From the NCBI GenBank assembly GCA_003506895.1, contig DNXO01000014.1, positions 26,821-70,235 of the forward strand: a DNA stretch of 43,415 bases, in the 5' to 3' direction. The translations under genes and the position numbers were made by a program. This document shows, in pieces, positions 15,847 through 24,187 of this stretch. Numbering within the stretch: the first letter of the stretch is position 1; the number at the start of each line of letters is the position of its first letter. The notes under the pieces were generated by a model. The model was not told where the DNA came from, made no database searches, and saw only the letters and a program-made list of their open reading frames with translations. The DNA comes from Acetobacteraceae bacterium (GTDB lineage Bacteria > Pseudomonadota > Alphaproteobacteria > Acetobacterales > Acetobacteraceae).

Positions 15847-16569
15847 TCACATCGGCGTGCCAAGCCGGTTGACCACCTTGTCCACCCCGAAGACGTACCA
15901 TGCGTCGTCTTCGGCAAGCTTCCGTTCAGCCTCGCGCGGCACGGTGCCTTCCAGTGTGACGACCGCGCGTCGCGTGTACACGTGAATACTCTCCGCATCG
16001 ACAAAGGGATCCTTTTCCAGGACCTGCAGCACCGCATCGGTGATCGCGGCCTCACTGTCCTGCTCCGGCGGCGTGACGCCAATGCCGTTGATCACGTCAT
16101 GACTGCCCGGCACCCACCAGGCCAGCACGCCGGCCATGCGCTTCTGCCCCGAACCGGTCACATCACCATCCAGAGTCACGACGCCGTCTTCAACCCGCAC
16201 ATCGATCGTTCCGGTCGCATCCGCCGGATCGCGCGCTATCTCGGGTTGCCCTTTCACCCACACGCGGATGATGCATGACGCGAGCGAGATCTCCTCCAAT
16301 AGGGCGTCACGGACTTTGTCGCGGATCTCACCGTCACCCATGAAGGTCGCTGGCCGTACATGCAGCCGGTCGATGATCCGGCTTACGCCAGGCACCCGAG
16401 CCGCTGCCTCCAGTCCCAGCTTCTTGCCGGAGATGTGATCCACCTCACCCTCCATCGTCAATTCACCATTGGCGAAAGCAAGTCGGATCGGCCCATTGGT
16501 GACATGGATACGCGGTTCGCTGTGAAGTGCGCTACGGACGGCGCCAAGCACGGCTTGGTTCTCGGTCAT
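15847..16569 (-). CDS. Protein with three BON domains
   Basis: This 240-residue protein consists of three consecutive BON (OsmY-type) domains, at about residues 1-70, 75-165 and 170-235. Each has the helix followed by a GxVTLxGxV-type strand pair: GELTMEGEV, GVVTLDGDV and AVVTLEGTV. BON domains bind membranes or phospholipid and help withstand osmotic and envelope stress. Unlike OsmY it has no signal peptide, so it is probably cytoplasmic. The ATG at 16569 has GGAAG upstream. It is divergent from the glucoamylase gene. Cytoplasmic multi-BON proteins often accompany Usp proteins in stress clusters, which supports that role. Confidence 0.85.
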   Translation of the reverse strand: MTENQAVLGAVRSALHSEPRIHVTNGPIRLAFANGELTMEGEVDHISGKKLGLEAAARVPGVSRIIDRLHVRPATFMGDGEIRDKVRDALLEEISLASCIIRVWVKGQPEIARDPADATGTIDVRVEDGVVTLDGDVTGSGQKRMAGVLAWWVPGSHDVINGIGVTPPEQDSEAAITDAVLQVLEKDPFVDAESIHVYTRRAVVTLEGTVPREAERKLAEDDAWYVFGVDKVVNRLGTPM

Positions 16570-16762
16570 GGTGTCGCTTCCTTCGGTCAAAAGTCCTCTG
16601 GCATCGACGCTGCTCTCCCACCTTGCGCGCCGCGCGGGCGCAATCTTGGCGGTCGTAGCCGAGGGTGCACGCTTGCCCGGACAAAGGCCTTGATTCAGCG
16701 CAATCGATTGGATCGAAAAGGTGCGATGGTGGCGTTTATACCCGGTTGGAGGCTCAAATCGG

Positions 16763-19159
16763 ATGCTTGATGGCGACCCATCCAACACGCTGGCCGACGC
16801 GCCTGGACAGCCCGGTATCGGGCCAACCTGGACAAGCAGCGCGAAGGACGCCGTCGGCTGCACACTGGGCTCGCCGCGTCTTTGGTTTACCCTCGGGCAT
16901 GGTATCGTAAACGAAATATACCACCCCCGCATCGACATCCCGCAGATCCGCGACCTGGGATTTATTATCGCCGACGGCAAGGGATTCTGGTCCGAGGTGA
17001 AACGTGTGGCCAATTACGACATGCGCTTTCTCGCGCCCGGCGTGCCAGCCTTCGAAATCGTGCATTTGCACGACCGTTACAAGTTCCGCCTACGGATTTC
17101 TCCAGACCCGCGGCGGGAGGTGCTGGCGATCGAATTCCACCTGGATGCCGCTCCTGATCTTCGCCCTTATGTCCTCATCTCGCCGCACCTCGGCGCAACG
17201 GGGCACGGCAATCGCGCCGCGGTAGAGGAACATGGCGGCCGGCGGGTTCTGGTCGCTACGCAAGGCCCATTCGCCCTCGCGCTGGCCGTGGTTGATCAGC
17301 AGCAGCGTGATGGACTCGGTGCAGCCAGCGCCGGCTATGTTGGCTTCAGCGACGGATGGCAGGATTTCTCACGAAACGGCGCGCTGACGTGGTCCTATGC
17401 CAGCGCTGGCCCCGGCAATGTCGCACTGACCGGTGCGTTACCCCGAGACGGTGCGCTCGGGGTCGGCTTTGGCAGCAGCGCGAAAGCATCCGCCACGCTC
17501 GTCATCGCGACCCTGTTGCAGCCGTTCGAAAACCTCGTGCGGCAGCAGATCGCGGAGTGGGAGGGATGGCACGCGCGCCGCAGCGAGCGATATGCACCGC
17601 CGCTGGACTTGCCCGCACCGATCGCCGATCAGTTCCTGGTATCCGCGACGGTGTTGCGGACGCATCTCGACAAGACCTACCCCGGCGCGATGGTGGCGAG
17701 CCTGAGTATCCCCTGGGGTGACACCGGGGAGGAGCGAGGCGGCTATCATCTGGTCTGGCCGCGTGATCTGGTGTCCTGCGCCAGCGCCCTGCTGGCTCTC
17801 GGGGCCGAGGAGGAGACACGTGACACACTCCGCTATCTGATCGCCACTCAGCACGCGGACGGGCACTGGAATCAGAACCAATGGCTGGGCGGCAAGGCAT
17901 TTTGGGAGGGGCTTCAGCTCGATGAGACGGCGTTCCCGGTCTTGCTGGCCGCTTCGCTGGCGGAACGGGGGGCGCTGGGGGGCATCCGCATCGAGGACAT
18001 GGTGAGCCACGCATTGAGCTACATCGCCTGCAACGGTCCGGTGACCGGGCAGGAGCGATGGGAAGAGAACACCGGGCTCAACGCTTACAGTTTGGCGGTC
18101 ACCATCGCATCCCTAGTGGAGGGCGCGGCGTTCCTCCCGCCCGACGCTCAGGCATGGGCGCTCGATCTGGCTGATTTCTGGAATGCCAATATCGAGGCGT
18201 GGCTGACCGTTTCCGGCACGGGACTGGCGGCGCGGATGGGTGCGGACGGGTATTACGTGCGGATCGCGCCGGCCGAAGTGCTAGGGCAGGGGGCCGCCGC
18301 CATGCAGCAGCTTGTTCCGCTCCGCAACCACAGCGAGCAGGCTGACATTCGGGCTTGCGATCTTATCGGGACCGATTTCCTTCAGCTCGTGCGGTTCGGG
18401 CTTCGGCAGGCAAATGACCCGCTGATAACGCAAAGCATAATGGTCGCCGATGCCCTGTTGAAAGTTGATACCGCCCATGGGCCGGTTTGGCGGCGGTACA
18501 CGGGCGACGGCTACGGGGAGCACGATGACGGTGCTGCGTACAACGGAACGGGGCGGGGCCGGCCGTGGCCGCTGCTCACCGGCGAACGCGGGCACTATGA
18601 ACTCGTTGCCGGCAGGGACCCGCTTTCCTATCTTGCGGCAATCAGCGGCATGGCGAGTCCGCTTGGTCTTATTCCCGAACAGGTTTGGGACGCGCCCGAC
18701 ATCGCCTCGCGCGACCTTGTATTCGGACGCCCGAGCGGTTCGGCGCGGCCGCTGGCGTGGGCGCATGCGGAATTCGCGAAGCTGGTGATCTCGCGGCAAC
18801 TGGGGTGGCCCTGTGATCGTCCCAGCGCCGTATGGCGTCGATATCAGGGCCGGCGTCCGAAAGCGCGCCGCGCGTTTTGGTCGCCGAAATCGGCTATCGG
18901 CACCATCCCGTACGGCTCGCGCCTGATCGTCGCGCTGCCCCGGCCAGCGGTTGTCCACTGGTCCACCGACGGCCAGCCGGATGCCGAGGTTGTGACCCAA
19001 GAAACGGGTCTGGGGTTCCATGCCGCCGAACTGAATACCGCCGACCTGGCTGCGGGTCGCTCTATCGACTTCGGCTGGTCATGGCGCGAAGCCGACGACG
19101 CCACACACGACAGGTTCCGCGTGACTGTCGGAGCCGCAACGATGGAGGCCATTCAATGA
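16763..19159 (+). CDS. GH15 glucoamylase/glucodextranase-type enzyme
   Basis: This protein of about 798 residues is a glycoside hydrolase family 15 enzyme that releases beta-glucose from alpha-glucan ends. An N-terminal beta-sandwich (about 1-280, with TLGSPRLWFTLGHGIVNEIYHPRID) precedes an (alpha/alpha)6 barrel containing GGYHLVWPRDLVSCASALLALG and the substrate-site HWNQNQWLGGKAFWEGLQLDE. The likely general acid is in RWEENTGLNAYS and the general base in LIPEQVWDA. A C-terminal beta domain follows (RRAFWSPKSAIGTIPYGSRLIVAL). No signal peptide is visible, pointing to an intracellular role on storage glucan or isomalto-type oligosaccharides. The ATG at 16763 has GGAGG ten bases upstream. Its stop overlaps the next start as ATGA. 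Confidence 0.88.
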   Translation: MLDGDPSNTLADAPGQPGIGPTWTSSAKDAVGCTLGSPRLWFTLGHGIVNEIYHPRIDIPQIRDLGFIIADGKGFWSEVKRVANYDMRFLAPGVPAFEIVHLHDRYKFRLRISPDPRREVLAIEFHLDAAPDLRPYVLISPHLGATGHGNRAAVEEHGGRRVLVATQGPFALALAVVDQQQRDGLGAASAGYVGFSDGWQDFSRNGALTWSYASAGPGNVALTGALPRDGALGVGFGSSAKASATLVIATLLQPFENLVRQQIAEWEGWHARRSERYAPPLDLPAPIADQFLVSATVLRTHLDKTYPGAMVASLSIPWGDTGEERGGYHLVWPRDLVSCASALLALGAEEETRDTLRYLIATQHADGHWNQNQWLGGKAFWEGLQLDETAFPVLLAASLAERGALGGIRIEDMVSHALSYIACNGPVTGQERWEENTGLNAYSLAVTIASLVEGAAFLPPDAQAWALDLADFWNANIEAWLTVSGTGLAARMGADGYYVRIAPAEVLGQGAAAMQQLVPLRNHSEQADIRACDLIGTDFLQLVRFGLRQANDPLITQSIMVADALLKVDTAHGPVWRRYTGDGYGEHDDGAAYNGTGRGRPWPLLTGERGHYELVAGRDPLSYLAAISGMASPLGLIPEQVWDAPDIASRDLVFGRPSGSARPLAWAHAEFAKLVISRQLGWPCDRPSAVWRRYQGRRPKARRAFWSPKSAIGTIPYGSRLIVALPRPAVVHWSTDGQPDAEVVTQETGLGFHAAELNTADLAAGRSIDFGWSWREADDATHDRFRVTVGAATMEAIQ

Positions 19160-19440
19160 GGGCGATCATCGAGGACACGTGGTTCCCCGCCGGCACTAAG
19201 ATCCGGATCGGTGGCGGTGCGGATGAATTGCTGTTCGTGCGCTGCTTATTCGAAGGCGGTGAGATTTTTGTCGGGCATGAGGTGGATCGAATGATCTTCT
19301 CTCAATGCGTTTTTCGCGGCACCAGCTTCAGCGGACAAGGGCTGACTGAACGGATCGCGATCGCCTGCCACAGCGCTTCGCCTGAAACAGAGGAAGCGGC
19401 ACCGGAAAGCGGTTCACGGGAAGGCAAATTTCGCAGCTAA
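19156..19440 (+). CDS. Small uncharacterised protein coupled to the glucoamylase gene
   Basis: This 94-residue protein is not one I recognise. Its ATG overlaps the GH15 stop (ATGA), so it is almost certainly translated from the same message. The central part (LLFVRCLFEGGEIFVGHEVDRMIFSQCVFRGTSFSGQGL) has short repeating aromatic/hydrophobic steps such as RCLFEGGEI and QCVFRGTSF, reminiscent of pentapeptide-repeat or right-handed beta-helix coils. The C-terminus is Glu/Ser-rich and probably disordered. A strong hairpin follows the stop, marking the end of the transcript. Confidence 0.65.
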   Translation: MRAIIEDTWFPAGTKIRIGGGADELLFVRCLFEGGEIFVGHEVDRMIFSQCVFRGTSFSGQGLTERIAIACHSASPETEEAAPESGSREGKFRS

Positions 19441-19468
19441 AATTTGATAGATGGGGCGCCCGTTGCGT

Positions 19469-19501
19469 GGTCGCCGAGGCCCGTTTCGGGCCCCGGCGAC
19501 C
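19469..19501. terminator. Strong hairpin between convergent genes, candidate bidirectional terminator
   Basis: A 14-bp stem (GGTCGCCG then GGCCCG, pairing with CGGGCC then CGGCGACC) has one A-C mismatch and a three-base TTT loop. It lies between the stop of the 94-residue protein gene (+) and the stop of the Spy-like gene (-). There is no clear T-tract on either side, so any termination would rely on the very GC-rich stem. Confidence 0.6.
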
Positions 19502-19528
19502 AGCGCTGTCAACGTCGGGTAGGCTTAT

Positions 19529-20035
19529 TTACCGATCAACCTTTCCGTGCCGAGGGTGAGCACCGTGCTCGCGGAAGACCGCGTCGGCGTTCTTCTTCTG
19601 GTCGTCCGACATGGCCCCATAAAGAGCCTTGAAGGTGGTTGCGAGCTTCTGCATGTCCTGCGCATGTTTCTCGGCGATCTGGGCGTAGGATTGCATGTTA
19701 TCGGCTGCGTTCATGGACGCAAAGCCGGTACGCCGCTGCTCCATCGTCTCGTTCATGCTGGTCGCGTTTTCGCGCATGACCTGAGCAAACTGATCCCATT
19801 CGGGCTGCTGCGCTGGGGTGATGCGCAACTTCGCATGTAGGTCAGCGATGTGCTTTTCAACGCGGTCCGCGCGCGATATCGGCTTCGCCACGGGAGCCTT
19901 CGGTTTGGCCGGTGTGGGAGGTGCAGCGTCTGTAGGCGTTTGGGTTTGAGCAAATGCGCCCATGGGCAGCCCCATGGCTGGCAGGAGCAGGCTGGCCAAA
20001 ACAACGGTGGCGCGAGTGGTCGACTTGATCGTCAT
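19529..20035 (-). CDS. Spy/CpxP-like LTXXQ-motif periplasmic protein
   Basis: This 168-residue exported protein begins with a signal peptide (MTIKSTTRATVVLASLLLPAMGLPMGAFAQ). After a Pro/Ala-rich linker (PTDAAPPTPAKPKAPVAKP) comes a mainly helical domain containing LRITPAQQPEWDQFAQVMRENA, the LTxxQ-type motif of Spy and CpxP. A second helical part has YGAMSDDQKKNADAVFREHGAHPRHG. Spy is a periplasmic chaperone, and CpxP represses the Cpx envelope-stress sensor. The ATG at 20035 has AAGGA nine bases upstream; an ATG at 20053 is less well placed. Its neighbour upstream is another small envelope protein gene. Confidence 0.8.
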   Translation of the reverse strand: MTIKSTTRATVVLASLLLPAMGLPMGAFAQTQTPTDAAPPTPAKPKAPVAKPISRADRVEKHIADLHAKLRITPAQQPEWDQFAQVMRENATSMNETMEQRRTGFASMNAADNMQSYAQIAEKHAQDMQKLATTFKALYGAMSDDQKKNADAVFREHGAHPRHGKVDR

Positions 20036-20122
20036 GGAGAGTGATCCTTGCATAGTTCGCCAGTAGGTCCAACGGACCCATCCTCTGCTTGGTTAGTAAC
20101 CGTAATATGTCGGCGGCGGAGC

Positions 20123-20464
20123 CTAGTAGGCCGGAGGCGGTGGATAATAAGCCGGCGGCGGGGCATAGGCGGTAGGTGGAGCACCATAGTAGACGGGCGG
20201 GGGTGCCTGATAGGCCGGGGACGCGGCAACGATCGCGCCCCCAATTAAGGCACCGAGCCCGAGACCGAGCAGGACGCCTCCAACGGCGTTACCACCGCCG
20301 CGACTGCCGTGGTCGTAGCCGTGGCCCCCGCCGTGGTCGTAGCCGCGGCCATCGCGGTGGACGTCGTGCCTTTCCCGTTCGTGGCCAGGCTGCGCCGACG
20401 CTGGGGCCGCAAGTGGAACCGCCAACGCGGCGACAAGCGTCAAAGCGACAATCGAGCGGATCAT
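20123..20464 (-). CDS. Small exported glycine-zipper, Pro/Tyr-rich protein
   Basis: This 113-residue protein starts with a signal peptide (MIRSIVALTLVAALAVPLAAPASA). A His/Gly/Arg-rich stretch with a repeated GYDHG unit follows, then a glycine-zipper hydrophobic segment (GGVLLGLGLGALIGGAIVAA) likely to insert in a membrane. The tail is rich in Pro, Tyr and Ala (PPPVYYGAPPTAYAPPPAYYPPPPAY). Such proteins occur in the envelopes of many Alphaproteobacteria without a defined role. The ATG at 20464 gives the clean signal peptide and has an AAGGAG element upstream. The low-complexity composition makes the function unpredictable. Confidence 0.7.
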   Translation of the reverse strand: MIRSIVALTLVAALAVPLAAPASAQPGHERERHDVHRDGRGYDHGGGHGYDHGSRGGGNAVGGVLLGLGLGALIGGAIVAASPAYQAPPPVYYGAPPTAYAPPPAYYPPPPAY

Positions 20465-20609
20465 TGTAAGTCTCCTTGAGCGAGGAGCAATCTCCGCCGG
20501 AACTAGATCAAAATTATGGCGTCCGGTCACCGTTCGGCAAACGAACTATCTTCCATGGCCCGGATTGATCGAAACCCGGCGGGCGTCCTGGCGGGCGCGG
20601 TGGCTTCGA

Positions 20610-22418
20610 TCATTCGCATTCGCCGCCGCAACGGCCTGGGTAGGCTTGTGGTCCGGCTGTGCTGAGAACGACACCCCTGTCTCCGGCTGGACGATACGTG
20701 GTGCAACCCTTCAATCCCTTGTCGTAAGCAAGCCGATACACCTGCGCGAAGTCGTCGAAGCTGGTTTCCGTCGGCACGTTGATCGTTTTCGAAATGGAAT
20801 TGTCGACGAAAGGTTGCAGAGCGGCCTGCATCGCGAGATGCGCCTCCAGCGGCAAATCCGCTGTCGTTGACAGCCACTCTGGCACGCCGTCGGTGCGACC
20901 ATGCCGCTTCCGCCAAAGCCGGACGGCGTAGTCGGTCAGCGGGAAGTGCGCCAATGTGCCATCTGCATTGCGAATCGTGCGCCGATAGTCAGCCGCGAAG
21001 ATTGGCTCGATCCCGCTGGAGACGTTGCCTGCGAGCAGACTGATCGACCCGGCCGGTGCGATGGCAAGCAAGTGGCTGTTGCGGATGCCGTAACGCGCGA
21101 TATCCTCGCGGATATCGGCCGGCAGCGCCTGGATGAACGGGGCCGCCAGATATCGTTCCCGCTCGAAGCCAGGGAAGCAGGGCTTCTCCCGGGCGATGGC
21201 GATGGACTGGCGGTAAGCCGCATGGCAGATCGAGCGCATGACCCCACCGGCGAAATCCAGCGAAGCGTCGCTGCCGTAGCGGATTCCGAGCATGAGCAGC
21301 GCATCGGCCAACCCGGTGATTCCAAGGCCGAGGCGCCGTGCCTTGTGGACCGCGAGGTGTTGCCGGGGAAGGGGATACCGTGATGCATCCAAGACGTCAT
21401 CCAGCAGGCGCACCGCCGTCGCCGCGATCGCCGATATCCGATCGGTATCGAGACGCGCTTGCGGCGTGAAGGGGGCGAGGATCAGCCGGGACAGATTGAT
21501 AGATCCCAAATCGCAAGCCCCATACGGCGGCAGAGGCACTTCGCCACACGGATTTGTCGCGGTGATCGTTTCGCAATAGTCGAGGTTGTTCCGCCGGTTG
21601 ATGCGGTCGATAAACAGCACCCCCGGTTCGCCGCTGTCGTAGCTGGCGCGCAGTAGCCGATTCCACAGGTCCCGCGCCGGCACGCGCCGTACCACGCGAC
21701 ATGGAGCCGGGGCGATCTCGCCGGGCCATTCGCGCGTCAGCGTCTCCCCATCACCGTCAAGGCGGCTCGCGGGAAATACCAGCGGCCAGGATTCGTCCTG
21801 ATCAATGGCGTGCATCAACGCATCGGTCACCAGGACGGACAGATTGAAATGGCTGAGGCGGCCAGGGTCGCGTTTGGCATCGATGAAGGTGATGATATCT
21901 GGATGGTCGCAGCGCAACGTCGCCATCATGGCCCCGCGGCGCGTGCCGGTGGACTGAATGGTGGCGCACATCGCATCCCATACATCCAGGAACGAAACCG
22001 GTCCCGAGGCTGTCGCGCCCGTCGCCCGGGCACGGACTCCGCTCGGGCGGATGGTCGAAAAGTCATAGCCGACCCCACCGCCGTGTTGCATCGTCACGGC
22101 TCCCTCTTCCAGCGCGCGGAAGATTCCGGGGATCGAATCCTCGATCGTTCCCATGACGAAGCAGTTCAGCAGGGTTACGTCCCGGCCGGAGCCGGCACCA
22201 GCCTGGATGCGGCCGCCCGGAAGGAACTGAAAATCCTTCAGGATATCCAGGAATCGCCGTTCCCACACATTGGCTTCGATCGGCTCGACCCGGGCCAGGG
22301 CATGTGAGACGCGCCGCCAGGTTGCTTCGATAGTCGTTTCGTCGGCAATTTTTTCTTTGTAGCGCGTCTCCCATACATGCCGGGCGATGGGCGTATCGAG
22401 ATAGGGATCAGCCTGCAT
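20610..22418 (-). CDS. nrdJ: Class II (adenosylcobalamin-dependent) ribonucleotide reductase
   Basis: This 602-residue enzyme reduces ribonucleotides to deoxyribonucleotides using coenzyme B12, with no need for oxygen. It starts with PYLDTPIARHVWETRYK and has no N-terminal ATP-cone. The first redox cysteine is in LLNCFVMGTIEDS. The radical cysteine and glutamate are in NPCGEVPLP, and the second redox cysteine is in ACDLGSINLSR. STGTRRGAMMATLRCDHPDI and a HGGGVGYDFSTIRPSG segment are class II marks, and the C-terminal CGGEC is the likely relay pair. It overlaps the end of prs by 11 bases. Being in an FNR-box operon, it is likely a low-oxygen route to dNTPs besides any aerobic class I enzyme elsewhere. 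Confidence 0.9.
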   Translation of the reverse strand: MQADPYLDTPIARHVWETRYKEKIADETTIEATWRRVSHALARVEPIEANVWERRFLDILKDFQFLPGGRIQAGAGSGRDVTLLNCFVMGTIEDSIPGIFRALEEGAVTMQHGGGVGYDFSTIRPSGVRARATGATASGPVSFLDVWDAMCATIQSTGTRRGAMMATLRCDHPDIITFIDAKRDPGRLSHFNLSVLVTDALMHAIDQDESWPLVFPASRLDGDGETLTREWPGEIAPAPCRVVRRVPARDLWNRLLRASYDSGEPGVLFIDRINRRNNLDYCETITATNPCGEVPLPPYGACDLGSINLSRLILAPFTPQARLDTDRISAIAATAVRLLDDVLDASRYPLPRQHLAVHKARRLGLGITGLADALLMLGIRYGSDASLDFAGGVMRSICHAAYRQSIAIAREKPCFPGFERERYLAAPFIQALPADIREDIARYGIRNSHLLAIAPAGSISLLAGNVSSGIEPIFAADYRRTIRNADGTLAHFPLTDYAVRLWRKRHGRTDGVPEWLSTTADLPLEAHLAMQAALQPFVDNSISKTINVPTETSFDDFAQVYRLAYDKGLKGCTTYRPAGDRGVVLSTAGPQAYPGRCGGECE

Positions 22419-23370
22419 CGTGGCACGCCGCCATAGCGCGCGCGATGGTTTCGCTGGCATCAATGACAGTCAGGCGCCGAGCCGCTATTTCGGTGGAGAC
22501 ACGGAAGGCGGGCACGGTGTTGGTCACCGTGATGCCATCGATCGCCGGCGTTGCGAAAAGTTCCTTCGCGCCGTCAACGAACAAGCCATGGGCCGCGGCG
22601 GCGAAGACCTTTGTCGCACCTGCCGCGCGGCACGCCTCGGCGGCCCGCACCAGCGTCCCACCCGTGCTGATCAGGTCATCCACGATCACGGCCACCTTGC
22701 CGTTCACGTCGCCGGTCAGCAGCGCGCCGCTGACCACGCCGCCGCTGCGATATTTTTCCATATAGGCGCTGCCTACATCGTCCCTCGTCACCTGCTCCAA
22801 CGCCTGGCGAAACTGCTCGGCCCGCTTGGCTCCGCCCGCATCGGGTGAGACCGCAACCACGCGCTCCCCGCGCACCAAGGGCGCGAAATGGGCCGCCATC
22901 AACGGCGCGCTCTCGATGTGCCAGGTCGGGCAGCGGAACGCGTTCTCGAACGCCACCACGTTATGCACTTCCAATCCGATCATCCGGTCAATCCCGACCG
23001 CTTCGAACATGGCGGCGACATAGCGGGTGATGATCGGATCATTCGATTTGGTGCGGCGGTCCTTGCGAGCATAGCACAAATACGGCGCTATCGCGGTCAC
23101 GCGTTCCGCCCCGGCGTCCTTCAATGCGCCGCAGAAAAACAGCAGGCGGCACAGCTTGTCGTTACCGCTCTGGCTGGCGTCGCCGTATAAGGCATGCAGC
23201 ACGAAGACATCGTGCCCGCGCACGGACTGAAGCGACCTCGTCTTATGCTCGCCATCCTCGAAATTGCGTTCCTCGTGCTCTGCAAGCGGCACTTCCAGGC
23301 GGGCGGCCACCTTTTCCGCAAGGTCGCGGCTGCCCTGCAAACCGAAGAGCGACAATGGATGGGCGTTCAT
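22408..23370 (-). CDS. prs: Ribose-phosphate pyrophosphokinase (PRPP synthetase), divergent
   Basis: This 320-residue enzyme makes PRPP from ribose-5-phosphate and ATP. It keeps NFEDGEHKTRSLQSVRGHDVFVLH, PYLCYARKDRRTKSNDPI and the PRPP-binding VIVDDLISTGGTLV. The catalytic flexible loop reads MEKYRSGG, retaining the Lys and Arg of the usual KRR. The segment that is normally DLHAxQIQGFF is EVHNVVAFENAF, keeping the catalytic His but otherwise changed, so this is a diverged paralogue rather than the housekeeping enzyme. Its ATG overlaps the PRTase stop in an ATGA and its 3' end overlaps nrdJ. The product would feed the adjacent PRTase, pncB and nucleotide synthesis. Confidence 0.88.
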   Translation of the reverse strand: MNAHPLSLFGLQGSRDLAEKVAARLEVPLAEHEERNFEDGEHKTRSLQSVRGHDVFVLHALYGDASQSGNDKLCRLLFFCGALKDAGAERVTAIAPYLCYARKDRRTKSNDPIITRYVAAMFEAVGIDRMIGLEVHNVVAFENAFRCPTWHIESAPLMAAHFAPLVRGERVVAVSPDAGGAKRAEQFRQALEQVTRDDVGSAYMEKYRSGGVVSGALLTGDVNGKVAVIVDDLISTGGTLVRAAEACRAAGATKVFAAAAHGLFVDGAKELFATPAIDGITVTNTVPAFRVSTEIAARRLTVIDASETIARAMAACHDAG

Positions 23371-24044
23371 GTGTGGTTCTCGCTGGAACTGGGCGCGGAA
23401 ACGGCGGCGCGGGACCGATCAAGAAACGAAACGACCTCCGCATCTCGCAATTGCGGAAATTGGCGATAGAACTGGCCTACGGCGAGGAAAACCTGTGGTG
23501 TATAAAGACAGACGAGTTCATCGACCTCGCGTCGGAGGCGTCTGACCGCCTCTGCCGAGGCGACGGGAACGGCGAGTACGATCCGCGCTGGGTTGCGCCG
23601 CCGTGTCGCGTGCAAAGCGGCAAGCATGGTGGCGCCCGTCGCAATCCCGTCGTCGACGATGATGGCGGTGTGACCAGCGATGTCCACCGCTTTGCGGTCC
23701 CCGAAATAGGCGCGACGGCGGCGTTCAATTTCCTTCAACGCTGCCGATTTGGCGTCATCGAGATAGTCCTGGGAGACGTTCAGGTCCCTCACGAGTCTGG
23801 GATCGGTGACGAGTTCGGGATCATCGCCGTCGGCTATCGCTCCGATCGCAAGCTCCTCCTCATGGGGAGCGCCGATCTTGCGCACCAGGATAAGGTCGAG
23901 CGGTGCCCCCAGCGATTGGGCGACCTCGAAGCCCACGGGAACACCCCCGCGGGGCAGCGCCAGCACGACCGGATTCTTGTCCTTCAGTGTCAGCAGACGC
24001 TTGGCGAGTTCCCGGCCCGCATCATGCCTATCGATGAACCGCAT
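23367..24044 (-). CDS. Phosphoribosyltransferase-family protein (COG1926 type)
   Basis: This 225-residue type I phosphoribosyltransferase fold has the PRPP-binding loop TAIIVDDGIATGATMLAAL. It begins MRFIDRHDAGRELAKRLL, then LALPRGGVPVGFEVAQSLGAPLDLILVRKIGAPHEEELAIGAI, the pattern of the COG1926 family that often lies in stress clusters beside Usp genes. The nucleobase or other acceptor is not known. The ATG at 24044 has GGAG nine bases upstream. An ATGA overlap joins it to prs, giving the operon PRTase-prs-nrdJ behind the FNR-type box at 24174. Confidence 0.85.
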   Translation of the reverse strand: MRFIDRHDAGRELAKRLLTLKDKNPVVLALPRGGVPVGFEVAQSLGAPLDLILVRKIGAPHEEELAIGAIADGDDPELVTDPRLVRDLNVSQDYLDDAKSAALKEIERRRRAYFGDRKAVDIAGHTAIIVDDGIATGATMLAALHATRRRNPARIVLAVPVASAEAVRRLRREVDELVCLYTPQVFLAVGQFYRQFPQLRDAEVVSFLDRSRAAVSAPSSSENHT

Positions 24045-24145
24045 GGTCTTTACTCCGCCGCTCGGTGACGAGATGCTGCTGGAAGCGTTATCGGGACGGT
24101 TCGGCACTTCGTCGATGTCATCGTGGAAGTCTCGCCTAAAGCATC

Positions 24146-24187
24146 ACTGTAAAGTCATTCTCGCTGTATTTCATTGATGGGGGTCAA
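24146..24187 (-). promoter_or_regulatory. FNR/FixK-type promoter of the PRTase-prs-nrdJ operon
   Basis: The box TTGATGGGGGTCAA is at 24174-24187, overlapping the stop codon of the upstream kinase-like gene. On the minus strand a TACAGT hexamer (four of six to TATAAT) sits at 24151-24146, exactly where a class II promoter centred at -41.5 would place the -10. The leader to the PRTase ATG would be about 95 bases. Confidence 0.65.

Noticed and set aside
16690..16703. TTGATTCAGCGCAA in the divergent BON/GH15 gap as a seventh FNR-type box
   Set aside because: The right half (CGCAA) matches only three of five positions, and no -10 hexamer lies at class II distance for either gene.
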